NCBI GenBank assembly: GCA_016927905.1
Contig: JAFGLW010000030.1
Location: 124,001 to 188,000, forward strand
Reading direction: 5' to 3'
Origin: a candidate division CSSED10-310 bacterium
GTDB taxonomy: Bacteria > CSSED10-310 > JAFGJC01
Length of the DNA: 64,000 nt
The notes under the pieces are model-generated. The model worked only from the letters and a program-made list of their open reading frames with translations. It was not told the DNA's origin and did no database searches. A program made the position numbers and the translations under genes. Shown here piece after piece: positions 35,910 through 44,808 of this stretch. Every line of letters begins with the position of its first letter. Within the stretch, counting starts at the first letter, position 1.

Positions 35910-37610
35910 ATGGTGCGTTTCAGGATGTGTTATGCGGGGGCAATGGTATTAATAATCTGCCTGCTGTTCATTCAACCCCTGCTGCACCCTGGAAATTTCC
36001 AGGGTCATGAAACACCTGCCAAAACGGCAATCCGGGTGAGTCAGCTCGATCTGAACCTGAAATCCGGTCGAATCCCGCCCCGGTGGGCGCCGGATTTTGC
36101 AGGCGGCCTGGGCACTCCGTTTTTCAACTTCTACCACCCGTTTTTCCTGTATATTTGCGAAATATTTCATCTGGCGGGCTTCTCCATCCCGCTTTCCATA
36201 AACATTGCGATTGCGTTCCTGACTCTGGCTGCAGGTTCGGGCATGTACCTGTTCGCGCGCAGTGTCTGGGGCCCGACCGCGGGCATCGCCGCCGCCGCAG
36301 TTTATATCATGTTCCCCTACCGGATTGTCCAGCTGTATATCCGAGGCGCGTATGCCGAGTTCTCCGCCGGTGCAATTCTGCCGTGGGTATTCTGGGCGGG
36401 CACCCGATACGCCCAGGCGCGGGAAAAGCGGTCCGGAGCGATTTTCGCCCTGTTCATTTTCGTTCTGGTGCTTTCACATAACAGCATTGCGTTGATGAGT
36501 TTCCCGGTAATACTGATGTGGATTCTGACGGGGATTCCCGGCCGGATCATCCGGGGAAGGCGCAGCCGGCTGGCTGCATGGATGGGATTAGGCGTATTAT
36601 CCGCGTCCTATTTCTGGTTTCCCGCCCTGTACGAGATGCAGTATACCCGTATCCAGGAGATGAAAACCGGGTATTTCCGGATATCCGGCCATTTCGCATA
36701 CCTGTTTCAACTGATCGGGGACAACTGGGGTTTCGGACCCTCCATCGTTGGACCGGACGATAGACTGCCCCTGCAGATCGGTGTCCTGACATGCTGGTTT
36801 TGTGCGGCATCCGCCTGGATTTTGTGGAATGATCCGGTGGAGGGGAGAAGACGGATCCGGTTCTGGACCACTGTTTTTACCGGATTTCTGTTTCTCAACC
36901 TGAGCGTTTCGGAACCGGTCTGGAACCTCATCCCGGGGCTTTCATTCAGCCAGTTCCCATGGCGTTCGATGACCATTCTCGCCGTTCCCGCATCCATTCT
37001 GATCGGAGCTTTTACCGGTCGCGTCGCATCGTCTGAATCGGGATCCTCCCTGCCGGGAATGATTCTGATATTGATACTGTCCGCATATGGTATTCGATAT
37101 ATCAATGCGCCTTCCCATACGGACCTGAACGGATTGGACTTCAGTCGCACCGCCGTGCGAGCAAACTGGGAAACAACCACCGCGTCGAACGAATACCTTC
37201 CGCTCCGGGTCCGGTTGGAACATGCGGGATATCCGGGGTGGAGTGCCAGGGTGCTGTCGGGAAGGGGAACGGTTGAGAAAATCAGAGAACGGGTGGAATC
37301 AGTGGAAATTGAAGTGAATGCCGCGACACCGGTGAAAATCGGGTTTTACCGCGCGTTCTATCCGGGTTGGACTGTGAAGATCGACGGAACCGAAACTCCG
37401 GTTTCGTCCGGCGCTGAAGGCCGGATCGAAACCACCGTTCCGGCGGGTCGCCATGCGGTTTCAGTCCGGTTCCGGGAAACACCCCTGCGGTTGGCGGCGA
37501 ATATTCTATCTGCTGCCGGTTTGGCGGTAATTATATTTTTCTTGCTGAACATCCGGATCCGTCCATTGCGCAACCGGAAGGATCCGGGATTTCAGATCCA
37601 GTTTCTCTAA
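35910..37610 (+). CDS. multi-pass membrane protein, 6-pyruvoyl-tetrahydropterin synthase-related / YfhO-like
   Basis: 566 residues with about 11-12 hydrophobic segments and a C-terminal exported beta domain. The family pattern is clear near residues 50-75: GRIPPRWAPDFAGGLGTP followed by an F-x-F-Y-H-P stretch. C-terminal YPGWTVKIDG and a final helix match YfhO-like and PTPS-related membrane proteins, which are GT-C-like and probably transfer sugars from lipid carriers. ATG at 35910 has GGAAGGAAGG just upstream. The name comes from a historical annotation; there is no sign of pterin chemistry here. The last 105 bases overlap the PHP gene on the other strand. Confidence 0.75.
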   Translation: MVRFRMCYAGAMVLIICLLFIQPLLHPGNFQGHETPAKTAIRVSQLDLNLKSGRIPPRWAPDFAGGLGTPFFNFYHPFFLYICEIFHLAGFSIPLSINIAIAFLTLAAGSGMYLFARSVWGPTAGIAAAAVYIMFPYRIVQLYIRGAYAEFSAGAILPWVFWAGTRYAQAREKRSGAIFALFIFVLVLSHNSIALMSFPVILMWILTGIPGRIIRGRRSRLAAWMGLGVLSASYFWFPALYEMQYTRIQEMKTGYFRISGHFAYLFQLIGDNWGFGPSIVGPDDRLPLQIGVLTCWFCAASAWILWNDPVEGRRRIRFWTTVFTGFLFLNLSVSEPVWNLIPGLSFSQFPWRSMTILAVPASILIGAFTGRVASSESGSSLPGMILILILSAYGIRYINAPSHTDLNGLDFSRTAVRANWETTTASNEYLPLRVRLEHAGYPGWSARVLSGRGTVEKIRERVESVEIEVNAATPVKIGFYRAFYPGWTVKIDGTETPVSSGAEGRIETTVPAGRHAVSVRFRETPLRLAANILSAAGLAVIIFFLLNIRIRPLRNRKDPGFQIQFL

Positions 37611-38252
37611 AAATGCCACTGCTTCCCGTGCACCGAGCAAATCCAGACGGTTGTGAAGATCCGTTCCGGCACTGAAATAAACCGACCGGTTCCTTGTTTT
37701 CAGGAAAAGATCGCCGGCATGACGATAGAATGGAAGTGCGTCTCCCGGACGATGATATGCCTCGTTCAATTCGATGAATATCCGGTGCTGCCGGAAAATC
37801 TCGAGCAGTTCATCGGCGGACCGGTGCGGAAACATGATCGGCAGATCGGTGTGCGCCAGTCCTGCCGGGCAGGGGATGTCCTGAAGCAGCGATAACAGAT
37901 GCGCCAGCGGAATACCGGCCAGGGGGATATCGGAAACATACTCAAACAGAAGAAAATCAAGCTTCGACAGGAATTCATCTCCCGGAAGACACCTGCCGGT
38001 CAATTCCAGATCCAACAGGTCGATTTCCAGGGCGGTTAAAACCTTCAACCGGTCTTTCCAACGGGTTCTCACGGTTTCAATCTCATCCAGATAGGCATTC
38101 AGCTGGTACGGCTGAAGAGATTTCGTTTTGCGGGTCAGGTAGTGATCCGTGAAAGCGATGCAGCGCAACCCCTTATCGGCGGCCGCCCGGGCAATCTGCA
38201 TCGGGGAGTGAAATCCATCTGAAAAAGTCGTATGGAGATGAAGATCGATCAT
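37506..38252 (-). CDS. PHP-domain phosphoesterase
   Basis: 248 residues. The metal-binding motifs of the PHP superfamily are present: DLHLHTTFSDG at the start, AFTDHY, the Glu of LTALEIDLL, and later AHTDLP and SAGTDLH. Members hydrolyse phosphoesters (histidinol phosphate, exonuclease-type or nucleotide substrates); no substrate can be assigned. The protein extends about 35 residues past the last motif, and this tail overlaps the convergent membrane gene by 105 bases. It starts at 38252, 19 bases after the stop of the DnaJ-TPR gene on the same strand. Confidence 0.8.
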   Translation of the reverse strand: MIDLHLHTTFSDGFHSPMQIARAAADKGLRCIAFTDHYLTRKTKSLQPYQLNAYLDEIETVRTRWKDRLKVLTALEIDLLDLELTGRCLPGDEFLSKLDFLLFEYVSDIPLAGIPLAHLLSLLQDIPCPAGLAHTDLPIMFPHRSADELLEIFRQHRIFIELNEAYHRPGDALPFYRHAGDLFLKTRNRSVYFSAGTDLHNRLDLLGAREAVAFLEKLDLKSRILPVAQWTDPDVQQEKYNYRQTGSR

Positions 38253-38270
38253 TTCATCCGGGAGGAAAAA

Positions 38271-39065
38271 TCATTTCTTGGAGGTGTTGCTGGATGGGAA
38301 TTGTTTCGGCTTGAAAAATCCAGAGATTTTCGATCGGAGTGTCAATGCTTTCTTTCGACGGGCCTTTTCGTTTGAAATCACCTTCAATTCCCGTTTGGAG
38401 AGCAGATGGTTGGGATTCCAGGTCAAAGCCCGTCTGTAATGAACTTCCGCTTCGTCCAGATCGTCCAGCTTCTGAAAGACACGGCCCATCAGGGCATGAT
38501 AATTGGCGTTCTCATGGTTCATTTTTATCGCTTCCTTGGCGGCCGTTATCGCTTCGCGCTGGATCCGGGGATTCTGGTGATTGGACAGTGCGAGTGCCAG
38601 TTTGGCGAAATACTCGGGATTCTCGGCATTAAGCTGAGTGGCGGACCGGAAAAATTCGATGGCCGGGACGACCTCCTTTTTCTGAAGCGCAATAAGACCT
38701 TTTTTATATTGAGCTTCCGCCACCTGGATTTCAACATCCACCTTGACCGGCCTGCCGTGATCCTCAGCGTACATGATCGACCGGTCGTAATGGATCCGCT
38801 GTTTTTCGTCCTTCAAGACGTTGTAAGCACGGTTTATTTCATTGAAAATACGCTCGAGTTTCGTTTTATATTCCGGGGCGAGATCGTGTCCGTAGCGGTC
38901 CGGGTGCATCAGTTGAACCATTTTGCGGTATGACCTTTTGATATCGTCCATGCTGGCGTTTTTAGTGATATAAAGCAGGTCATAGTGAGTCCACCGATCG
39001 AGATTCCGGTCATATTCCTCGATCCGCTCCATGATGTTCTTGGGGATACGCGTTTCCTCCATCAT
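38271..39065 (-). CDS. DnaJ-domain protein with TPR repeats
   Basis: 264 residues. A J-domain (about residues 27-95) carries the HPD motif in MHPDRYG, which stimulates DnaK. Then three or more tetratricopeptide repeats (about 115-230) for protein contacts (PAIEFFRSATQLNAENPEYF, AEVHYRRALTWNPNH), and a basic end. The ATG at 39065 is preceded by GAGGAG, which overlaps the alaS stop, so translation is coupled to alaS. It lacks the Gly/Phe and zinc regions of DnaJ itself, so it is a specialised co-chaperone with unknown client. Confidence 0.82.
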   Translation of the reverse strand: MMEETRIPKNIMERIEEYDRNLDRWTHYDLLYITKNASMDDIKRSYRKMVQLMHPDRYGHDLAPEYKTKLERIFNEINRAYNVLKDEKQRIHYDRSIMYAEDHGRPVKVDVEIQVAEAQYKKGLIALQKKEVVPAIEFFRSATQLNAENPEYFAKLALALSNHQNPRIQREAITAAKEAIKMNHENANYHALMGRVFQKLDDLDEAEVHYRRALTWNPNHLLSKRELKVISNEKARRKKALTLRSKISGFFKPKQFPSSNTSKK

Positions 39066-39073
39066 CGATCTCC

Positions 39074-41755
39074 TCAATGCGATTCCGACCAAGCTTGGAT
39101 GATTTCAGGAACTTTTTCAAATGCCCTGCCCAGTTCCTCGGGTTTTGTACCACCGGCCTGGGCCATGTCCGGTCGCCCTCCCCCGCCGCCGCCCACCAAC
39201 GCCGCAATCTGTCCGATCAGTTTTCCCGCGTGAAACCGGTCGGTCAGAGAACGGGTCACCGCCATGACCAGATGCACCTTGCCGTTCAGGTCGGTTCCCA
39301 GAAGCACGATGCCCTCACCGATTCTGTCCTTGAGTTTGTCGGTCAGATCGCGGATTTGCTCCGGATCGAGTCCCGGCTGCCGATGCAGAACAACCTTGAC
39401 GCCGTTGATCAACAGAGGTTCGGGTATGGTGGATGTGATTTCCGCTTCCGCAATTTTCATCGACAAATTGTGAATGTCCTTCTGATGCTGCCGCGTCTGC
39501 TGCAGAAGCCTGTCAATCCGATCCGGCAACAGCTCTTCATCCGATTTCAATGCCGTTGCGAGAAGGTGCAGAAGCTGTTTCTGTTTCTGGAATTTTTCGA
39601 GAGCCGCTTCCCCGGTAACCGCTTCGATGCGGCGGACACCGGCGGCAATACTCGATTCAGATAAAATGGTGAACAGCCCGATATCCCCGGTGTGGCGGAC
39701 ATGCGTGCCGCCGCACAGTTCGTTGGAAATCCGGTCTATCTGAATGACACGCACCCGTTCACCGTACTTCTCTCCGAACAGCGCCACGGCATCCATCTTG
39801 AGCGCTTGTTCCAGATCCGTCTCCAGGGAATCGACGCGGCTGTTGGCCATGATCGCCCGGTTAACCAGATTCTCGATCCGTTCCAGCTCATGGGATTCCG
39901 TGGCTGTGAAATGAGTAAAATCAAATCGCAATCGCTCCGGAGATACCATGGAGCCGGATTGCTTGACATGATCCCCGAGCACCTTCCGCAGAGCGGCATG
40001 CAGAAGATGTGTTGCGGTATGGTTTCTGGCCGTCGACGCTCGCCGATTTGCGTCCACCGACGCCTTGACCGTCTCGCCGGTCTCTAATGTGCCGCGAATC
40101 GGTCGGCCGAGAACCGCGGATCGGTCAAGCGTGATTTTGACGGTGTTCTCAACCTCAAAACAGGCCGTGCCGGTCGTGATGAAGCCGGTGTCGCCGACCT
40201 GGCCGCCCGATTCCGCATAGAACGGCGACGGGTCGATGATCAGACTGGCTTCCTGTCCGGGGCTGCACCGTTTTGCAGGACGGTCATCAATCAGTATGGC
40301 TCGAATCGACGACTCGGTTTCCAGTGTGCGGTAACCCTCAAACCGGGTGGGCGGCAATGTTTTAAGCAGCGACTCGACTTCGGAGGAAATGTGATCAGTA
40401 ACCGGCGGCTTCCAAGCATTCCTGGCGCGTTCCTTCTGAGTTTCCATCGCCCGTTGAAATCCGGCTTCATCGACTTTCAGACCTTCCTCATGCGCAATTT
40501 CCAGGGTGATGTCCAGTGGAAATCCATAGGTATCATACAGTTTGAATACCTGATTGCCGGGAATAACATTCCGGGATTTCGCCTTGACCGATTCAATCAG
40601 TTCCATCACCATCGGCAGTCCCTGATTCAGAGTTTTGAAAAACCGCTCCTCCTCAGCCTCCAAAGTCCTCTGGATGCTCAGCCGGTTCGTCTCCAGCTCC
40701 GGATACGGGCCCCTCATGATGTCCACGACGGTCATGGCCACTTGATGCAGGAACGGATCGGAGAACCCCATCTTTTTTCCGAACCGTACGGCCCGACGGA
40801 TTATCCGCCTTAGAACATATCCCCGCCATTCATTGGACGGCAGAACCCCATCCGCGATCAGAAAAGCACCCGCCCGGGCATGATCGGCGATCACCTGATA
40901 GGGGGTGACGAAGCGGTTCCGGATGGTTTCGTCGTGATTGCCGATCTGGGCGATGGTATCCAGTATGGGAACGAACAGATCGGTGGCGTAATTGGACGGT
41001 GCATTCTGCATGACCGCCGTGATGCGTTCCAGCCCCATCCCGGTGTCGACATGCTTTTCCGGCAGGAAACCAAGCCGGCCCTGTTCATCTTTGTGATACT
41101 GGATGAACACCAGATTCCAGATCTCGGTGAACCGGCGGCAGTCTCCGTTCACGCTGCAGACATGATCCGCCCGGTGACTCAGATTGCAGAAATCGGGTCC
41201 CCGGTCAATATGAATCTCCGTGCAGGGTCCGCACGGTCCGGTATCGCCCATCTCCCAGAAATTGTCCTTGCGGCCGAAATATAGAATGTGATCCGGATCA
41301 ATACCCGTTTCGTCCGTCCATATCAAGGCGGCTTCATCATCCCGGGGGATTTCCCCCAGATCGTCTTGAAAAACGGTTACCCAAAGCTTTTCTTTGGGGA
41401 GATTCCAGACGGACGAGAGAAGTTCCCAGGCCCAGGTGATGGTTTCTCGTTTGTAGTAATCGCCGAAAGACCAGTTTCCCAGCATTTCAAACAGGGTATG
41501 ATGGTGGGGTGAAATTCCAACTTCATCCAGATCGTTGTGTTTTCCGGAAACACGCATGCATCTTTGGGCGTTCACGACGCGGCGGTATTTCGGTTTTTCC
41601 TTGTCGAGGAATATGGGTTTGAATTGATTCATACCGGCGTTGATAAACAGTAGCGAAGGTTCTTCCGATAGATACAATGGGCTTCCGCGGACAACGGTAT
41701 GGTCCTTGGATTTGAAAAATTCAAGATATTGCTGCCGGATATCCTGTGATCTCAT
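39074..41755 (-). CDS. alaS: alanyl-tRNA synthetase
   Basis: Charges tRNA-Ala. 893 residues: class II catalytic core (INAGMNQFKPIFL, EMLGNWSFGDYYK, GLERITAVMQ), the tRNA-recognition region, the editing domain with zinc ligands HTATHLLHA and CGGTHVRHTGDIG, and the C-terminal glycine-rich end with GGGGGGRPDMAQAGG. The ATG at 41755 has GGAGAAGG upstream; an extension to 41776 is unlikely. Followed by the dnaJ-like gene with coupled translation. Slightly longer than the E. coli enzyme (876). Confidence 0.97.
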   Translation of the reverse strand: MRSQDIRQQYLEFFKSKDHTVVRGSPLYLSEEPSLLFINAGMNQFKPIFLDKEKPKYRRVVNAQRCMRVSGKHNDLDEVGISPHHHTLFEMLGNWSFGDYYKRETITWAWELLSSVWNLPKEKLWVTVFQDDLGEIPRDDEAALIWTDETGIDPDHILYFGRKDNFWEMGDTGPCGPCTEIHIDRGPDFCNLSHRADHVCSVNGDCRRFTEIWNLVFIQYHKDEQGRLGFLPEKHVDTGMGLERITAVMQNAPSNYATDLFVPILDTIAQIGNHDETIRNRFVTPYQVIADHARAGAFLIADGVLPSNEWRGYVLRRIIRRAVRFGKKMGFSDPFLHQVAMTVVDIMRGPYPELETNRLSIQRTLEAEEERFFKTLNQGLPMVMELIESVKAKSRNVIPGNQVFKLYDTYGFPLDITLEIAHEEGLKVDEAGFQRAMETQKERARNAWKPPVTDHISSEVESLLKTLPPTRFEGYRTLETESSIRAILIDDRPAKRCSPGQEASLIIDPSPFYAESGGQVGDTGFITTGTACFEVENTVKITLDRSAVLGRPIRGTLETGETVKASVDANRRASTARNHTATHLLHAALRKVLGDHVKQSGSMVSPERLRFDFTHFTATESHELERIENLVNRAIMANSRVDSLETDLEQALKMDAVALFGEKYGERVRVIQIDRISNELCGGTHVRHTGDIGLFTILSESSIAAGVRRIEAVTGEAALEKFQKQKQLLHLLATALKSDEELLPDRIDRLLQQTRQHQKDIHNLSMKIAEAEITSTIPEPLLINGVKVVLHRQPGLDPEQIRDLTDKLKDRIGEGIVLLGTDLNGKVHLVMAVTRSLTDRFHAGKLIGQIAALVGGGGGGRPDMAQAGGTKPEELGRAFEKVPEIIQAWSESH

Positions 41756-41837
41756 CGATCCTTCTCCCTGGAACAATTGCGCACATTAGTGACTTGAGAA
41801 AGGAATTCCCGAAGGCCGCCGAAATGGATGCATCTTC

Positions 41838-43055
41838 TCAATTGACATCAAATTGATTGGTGAATTCAAAATCCGGATTGTCCGCTTCCGGTTTGTCCTG
41901 TTCGGACCGTTTCGAAACTTTCCGATGAATATTGGATGATTCCGAAATCATCTGCTCCATATCGTCCAGCGCCATGTCAGCCGTGGTGGTGATACCCTTG
42001 AATTTCAAGGCGAAATCATCCGGGTTCGAACACCGCCGGAGCGCTTCCTGATAGTTGACCAATCCCGATTTGACCAGAAAACGAAGGGATTGATCGAAAC
42101 TCTGCATCCCATACTGGGATACACCCTGCTCGATGGAATCCCGTATCGAACCTGTTTTCAGGGGATCGATGATACAGTCCCGGATCAATGCCGTGGATCG
42201 CATGATTTCAACCGCGGGGACACGACCTTTTTCATCCGCCTGCGGGATCAAACGCTGGGAAATGATTCCTTTCAAAACGGAAGCAAGCTGCAGACGGATC
42301 TGCTGCTGCTGGTGGGGGGGATAAAAGGCGATGATCCGCTGAATCGTTTCGATGGTATCCGTGGTGTGCAGCGTGCTGAAAACCAGATGCCCGGTTTCGG
42401 CGGCCGCCAGTGCGGTCTCGATGGTGGCGAAATCCCGCATCTCACCGACCAGAATAACGTCCGGATCCTGCCGCAGAGCCGCCCGCAACGCGTCGGAAAA
42501 GGAAAAGGTGTCCGTCCCGAGTTCGCGTTGATTGATCAGTGATTTTTTGTCACGGTGCAGATACTCGATGGGATCTTCGATGGTCATGATATGAACGGTC
42601 CGGCGCTCGTTGATCGTGTCGATCATGGAGGCGAGCGTGGTCGATTTCCCGCTCCCGGTCGTTCCAGTGCACAAGATCAGTCCCCGCTCCTCCAATGCCA
42701 TGTTGATCAGTGTCTTGGGCAGGTGCAGTTCCTCGATGGTCCGGATCCGCATGGGAATTACCCGGAATACGACTCCCACAGTGCCCCGCTGGCGGAAAAT
42801 ATTGACTCGGAACCGACCCAGACCGGGAACGCTGTAAGCCAGATCTATTTCATTGTTCCGCTTGAATTTCTCCTTCTGATAATCATTCATGATCTCGAAA
42901 GCGATCGAAGTGGTTTCTTCCTGCATCAGCCGCTTCTTTTCGAGCATGGGAACAAGCACACCATTTAATCGCATGACCGGTTGCCTTCCGACTTTGAGAT
43001 GTAAATCGGAGCCTCCCCGTTCAACAGTGACTCTGAGGAGTTCTTTGATCTCCAT
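41838..43055 (-). CDS. second PilT/PilU-type pilus ATPase
   Basis: 405 residues of the PilT family: Walker A GTTGSGKST, Asp box, LVGEMRDFATI as Walker B region, and the His box. It has a charged C-terminal tail of about 40 residues that the operon pilT (13439) lacks; a tail of this kind is seen in PilU-type accessory motors. It is not next to other pil genes but between recA and alaS. An AAAGGAGC ribosome site lies before the ATG at 43055. Role as PilU (retraction helper) or as a separate PilT is unresolved. It likely shares a transcript with alaS and the dnaJ-like gene, since 82 bases separate it from alaS without a terminator. Confidence 0.88.
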   Translation of the reverse strand: MEIKELLRVTVERGGSDLHLKVGRQPVMRLNGVLVPMLEKKRLMQEETTSIAFEIMNDYQKEKFKRNNEIDLAYSVPGLGRFRVNIFRQRGTVGVVFRVIPMRIRTIEELHLPKTLINMALEERGLILCTGTTGSGKSTTLASMIDTINERRTVHIMTIEDPIEYLHRDKKSLINQRELGTDTFSFSDALRAALRQDPDVILVGEMRDFATIETALAAAETGHLVFSTLHTTDTIETIQRIIAFYPPHQQQQIRLQLASVLKGIISQRLIPQADEKGRVPAVEIMRSTALIRDCIIDPLKTGSIRDSIEQGVSQYGMQSFDQSLRFLVKSGLVNYQEALRRCSNPDDFALKFKGITTTADMALDDMEQMISESSNIHRKVSKRSEQDKPEADNPDFEFTNQFDVN

Positions 43056-43102
43056 GGTTTGCTCCTTTGCTGGAAACGTCGGTGCGGCCGTCTCCAGACC
43101 CT

Positions 43103-43131
43103 AGTCTAAGAAGCGCGTGCCGGTCCGTCAA
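43103..43131 (-). promoter_or_regulatory. sigma70-type promoter for the second pilT
   Basis: Minus strand: TTGACG (43131-43126), 17 bases, TAGACT (43108-43103). Leader of about 40 bases to the ATG at 43055. It lies in the 97-base gap between the recA stop and the pilT start. Confidence 0.6.
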
Positions 43132-43152
43132 GTGGAGGGCACAGGATCGGGT

Positions 43153-44181
43153 TTATTTGGTCTGAGTTTTGTTCCAGAAGGGATAGTCCCCGGATTCTTT
43201 TATTTTCTTTTCGATCTTGGCCGCGATGTCTCCATGCTCGGCCAGAAAGCGCTTGGCATTCTCCCGACCCTGTCCCAGCCGGGTTTCACCGTAGGAAAAC
43301 CATACACCGCTCTTGGCAACAATATTATTCTCCAGCGCCATATCCAGAAGACTGCCTTCCCGGGATATTCCCCTGCCATAAATCACATCGAATTCAGCCT
43401 TACGGAATGGAGGAGCCAGTTTGTTCTTGACCACCTTCACCACCGTGCGGTTTCCAATGACATCTTCACCTTCCTTGATCGACGAGATCCTCCGGATTTC
43501 ACATCGCAAGGAAGCATAGAATTTCAATGCCCGGCCGCCCGTGGTCGTTTCCGGGTTGCCGAACATGATGCCGATTTTTTCACGAAGCTGGTTGATGAAA
43601 ATGAAACAGGTGTTTGATTTAGAGATGGTGGCGGCGAGTTTCCGGAGAGCCTGGGACATGAGTCTCGCCTGGAGACCGACATGACTGTCGCCCATTTCCC
43701 CCTCGAGCTCCGCCCGGGGTACCAGTGCAGCCACGGAATCGACGACAATGACATCCACCGATGCGCTTCGCACCAGAAGTTCGCCGATCTCCAGTGCCTG
43801 TTCACCGGTATCCGGCTGGCTGATCAGCAACTCGTCTGTGTCCACTCCCAGATTACGGGCGTAACCGGCATCCAGAGCGTGCTCCGCATCGATGAATGCG
43901 CCGATGCCGCCCTGCCGCTGGGCTTCGGCGATGACATGAAGCGCCAGAGTAGTTTTACCGGAGGATTCGGGACCATAAATTTCCACGATCCGGCCCTTGG
44001 GGAATCCACCTACTCCCATTGCAATATCCAGAGCCAGACAACCGGAAGATATGACCGGAACATCGAATACCAGTTCCCGGCTGCCCAGTTTCATGATTGT
44101 ACCTTTACCGTACTGGCGCTCAATCTGATCCAGAGTGCTCTTCAATGCGCGCTGCCGCGTTTCACTTAAATCAGTCATCAT
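43153..44181 (-). CDS. recA: recombinase RecA
   Basis: DNA-strand exchange and SOS coprotease. 342 residues with Walker A GPESSGKT, the YIDAEHALD-like Walker B neighbourhood ([12 protein letters not shown]), loop L2 region ([16 protein letters not shown]) and a short C-terminal domain. ATGATG at 44181/44178 is preceded by GGAGG at four or seven bases. The start region overlaps the thpR stop by 11 bases. No LexA/SOS box is recognisable immediately upstream, since that DNA is thpR coding sequence. Confidence 0.97.
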   Translation of the reverse strand: MMTDLSETRQRALKSTLDQIERQYGKGTIMKLGSRELVFDVPVISSGCLALDIAMGVGGFPKGRIVEIYGPESSGKTTLALHVIAEAQRQGGIGAFIDAEHALDAGYARNLGVDTDELLISQPDTGEQALEIGELLVRSASVDVIVVDSVAALVPRAELEGEMGDSHVGLQARLMSQALRKLAATISKSNTCFIFINQLREKIGIMFGNPETTTGGRALKFYASLRCEIRRISSIKEGEDVIGNRTVVKVVKNKLAPPFRKAEFDVIYGRGISREGSLLDMALENNIVAKSGVWFSYGETRLGQGRENAKRFLAEHGDIAAKIEKKIKESGDYPFWNKTQTK

Positions 44182-44770
44182 TACCTCCAATACCGGTGAC
44201 GAGCGGTGAATGGTATAATCGGGTATACCGTGCGCCTTCGGGAGACAAAGTGCTTTGAAAAAGCGTTAATCCGGTTACCGTGAAGGGGGGAGTCGTGTCC
44301 GCCGGAATCTGGCGGATGACAGATTCCAGGTCGTCCGTCGACCGGGGATCCCGGAATCGAGCCAGTGTCAAATGCGGATGCTCCTTTCGCTTTTCCCTTC
44401 CATATCCATAAGATACCAGATGTGCCCAGATGGTTTCCACCAGACGATAATGAATATCCGGGGTATCACGGAAACCGATCCACAGCACGCGCGGATGCCG
44501 GATATCCGGAAAAACACCCAGACCCCGCGGAGTCAGCCGGTAGTGATTAAATTCCCGCATCCATTCTCGCATCGCATTGCCGATATTATCAATTTTGGAC
44601 CGGGACGTCTCGCCCAGAAATTTCACGGTCAGATGGATCCCCTCGGGCTGGACCCAGCGCGCCCCCGGAAGAAGCGGTTTCAGGGCCGATTGCATTTCCG
44701 AAATCGACCGCTTGACTGCACCGGGCAGATCGATCGCGATGAAAGCCCGTATCCGCTCCTTATCCGGCAT
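44171..44770 (-). CDS. thpR: RNA 2',3'-cyclic phosphodiesterase
   Basis: 2H phosphoesterase of the ThpR/LigT family. 199 residues with the two H-x-T motifs that make the catalytic site: HLTVKFLG and HLTLARFR. Start at 44770 ([15 protein letters not shown]) puts the family's FIAIDL strand at the N-terminus; in-frame ATGs at 44788 and 44803 would add 6 or 11 residues. It is translated into recA through an 11-base overlap. The biological substrate is uncertain in most bacteria. Confidence 0.88.
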   Translation of the reverse strand: MPDKERIRAFIAIDLPGAVKRSISEMQSALKPLLPGARWVQPEGIHLTVKFLGETSRSKIDNIGNAMREWMREFNHYRLTPRGLGVFPDIRHPRVLWIGFRDTPDIHYRLVETIWAHLVSYGYGREKRKEHPHLTLARFRDPRSTDDLESVIRQIPADTTPPFTVTGLTLFQSTLSPEGARYTRLYHSPLVTGIGGNDD

Positions 44771-44808
44771 GCCGTTTCCCGCCGGCATGAAACCGGTTGG
44801 CATCCGGG

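Noticed and set aside
44212-44248. Possible internal recA promoter (TATACC repeats and TTTGTC).
   Set aside because: Spacing is 15-16 or 25 and the boxes are weak; overlapping coding sequence explains them as well.
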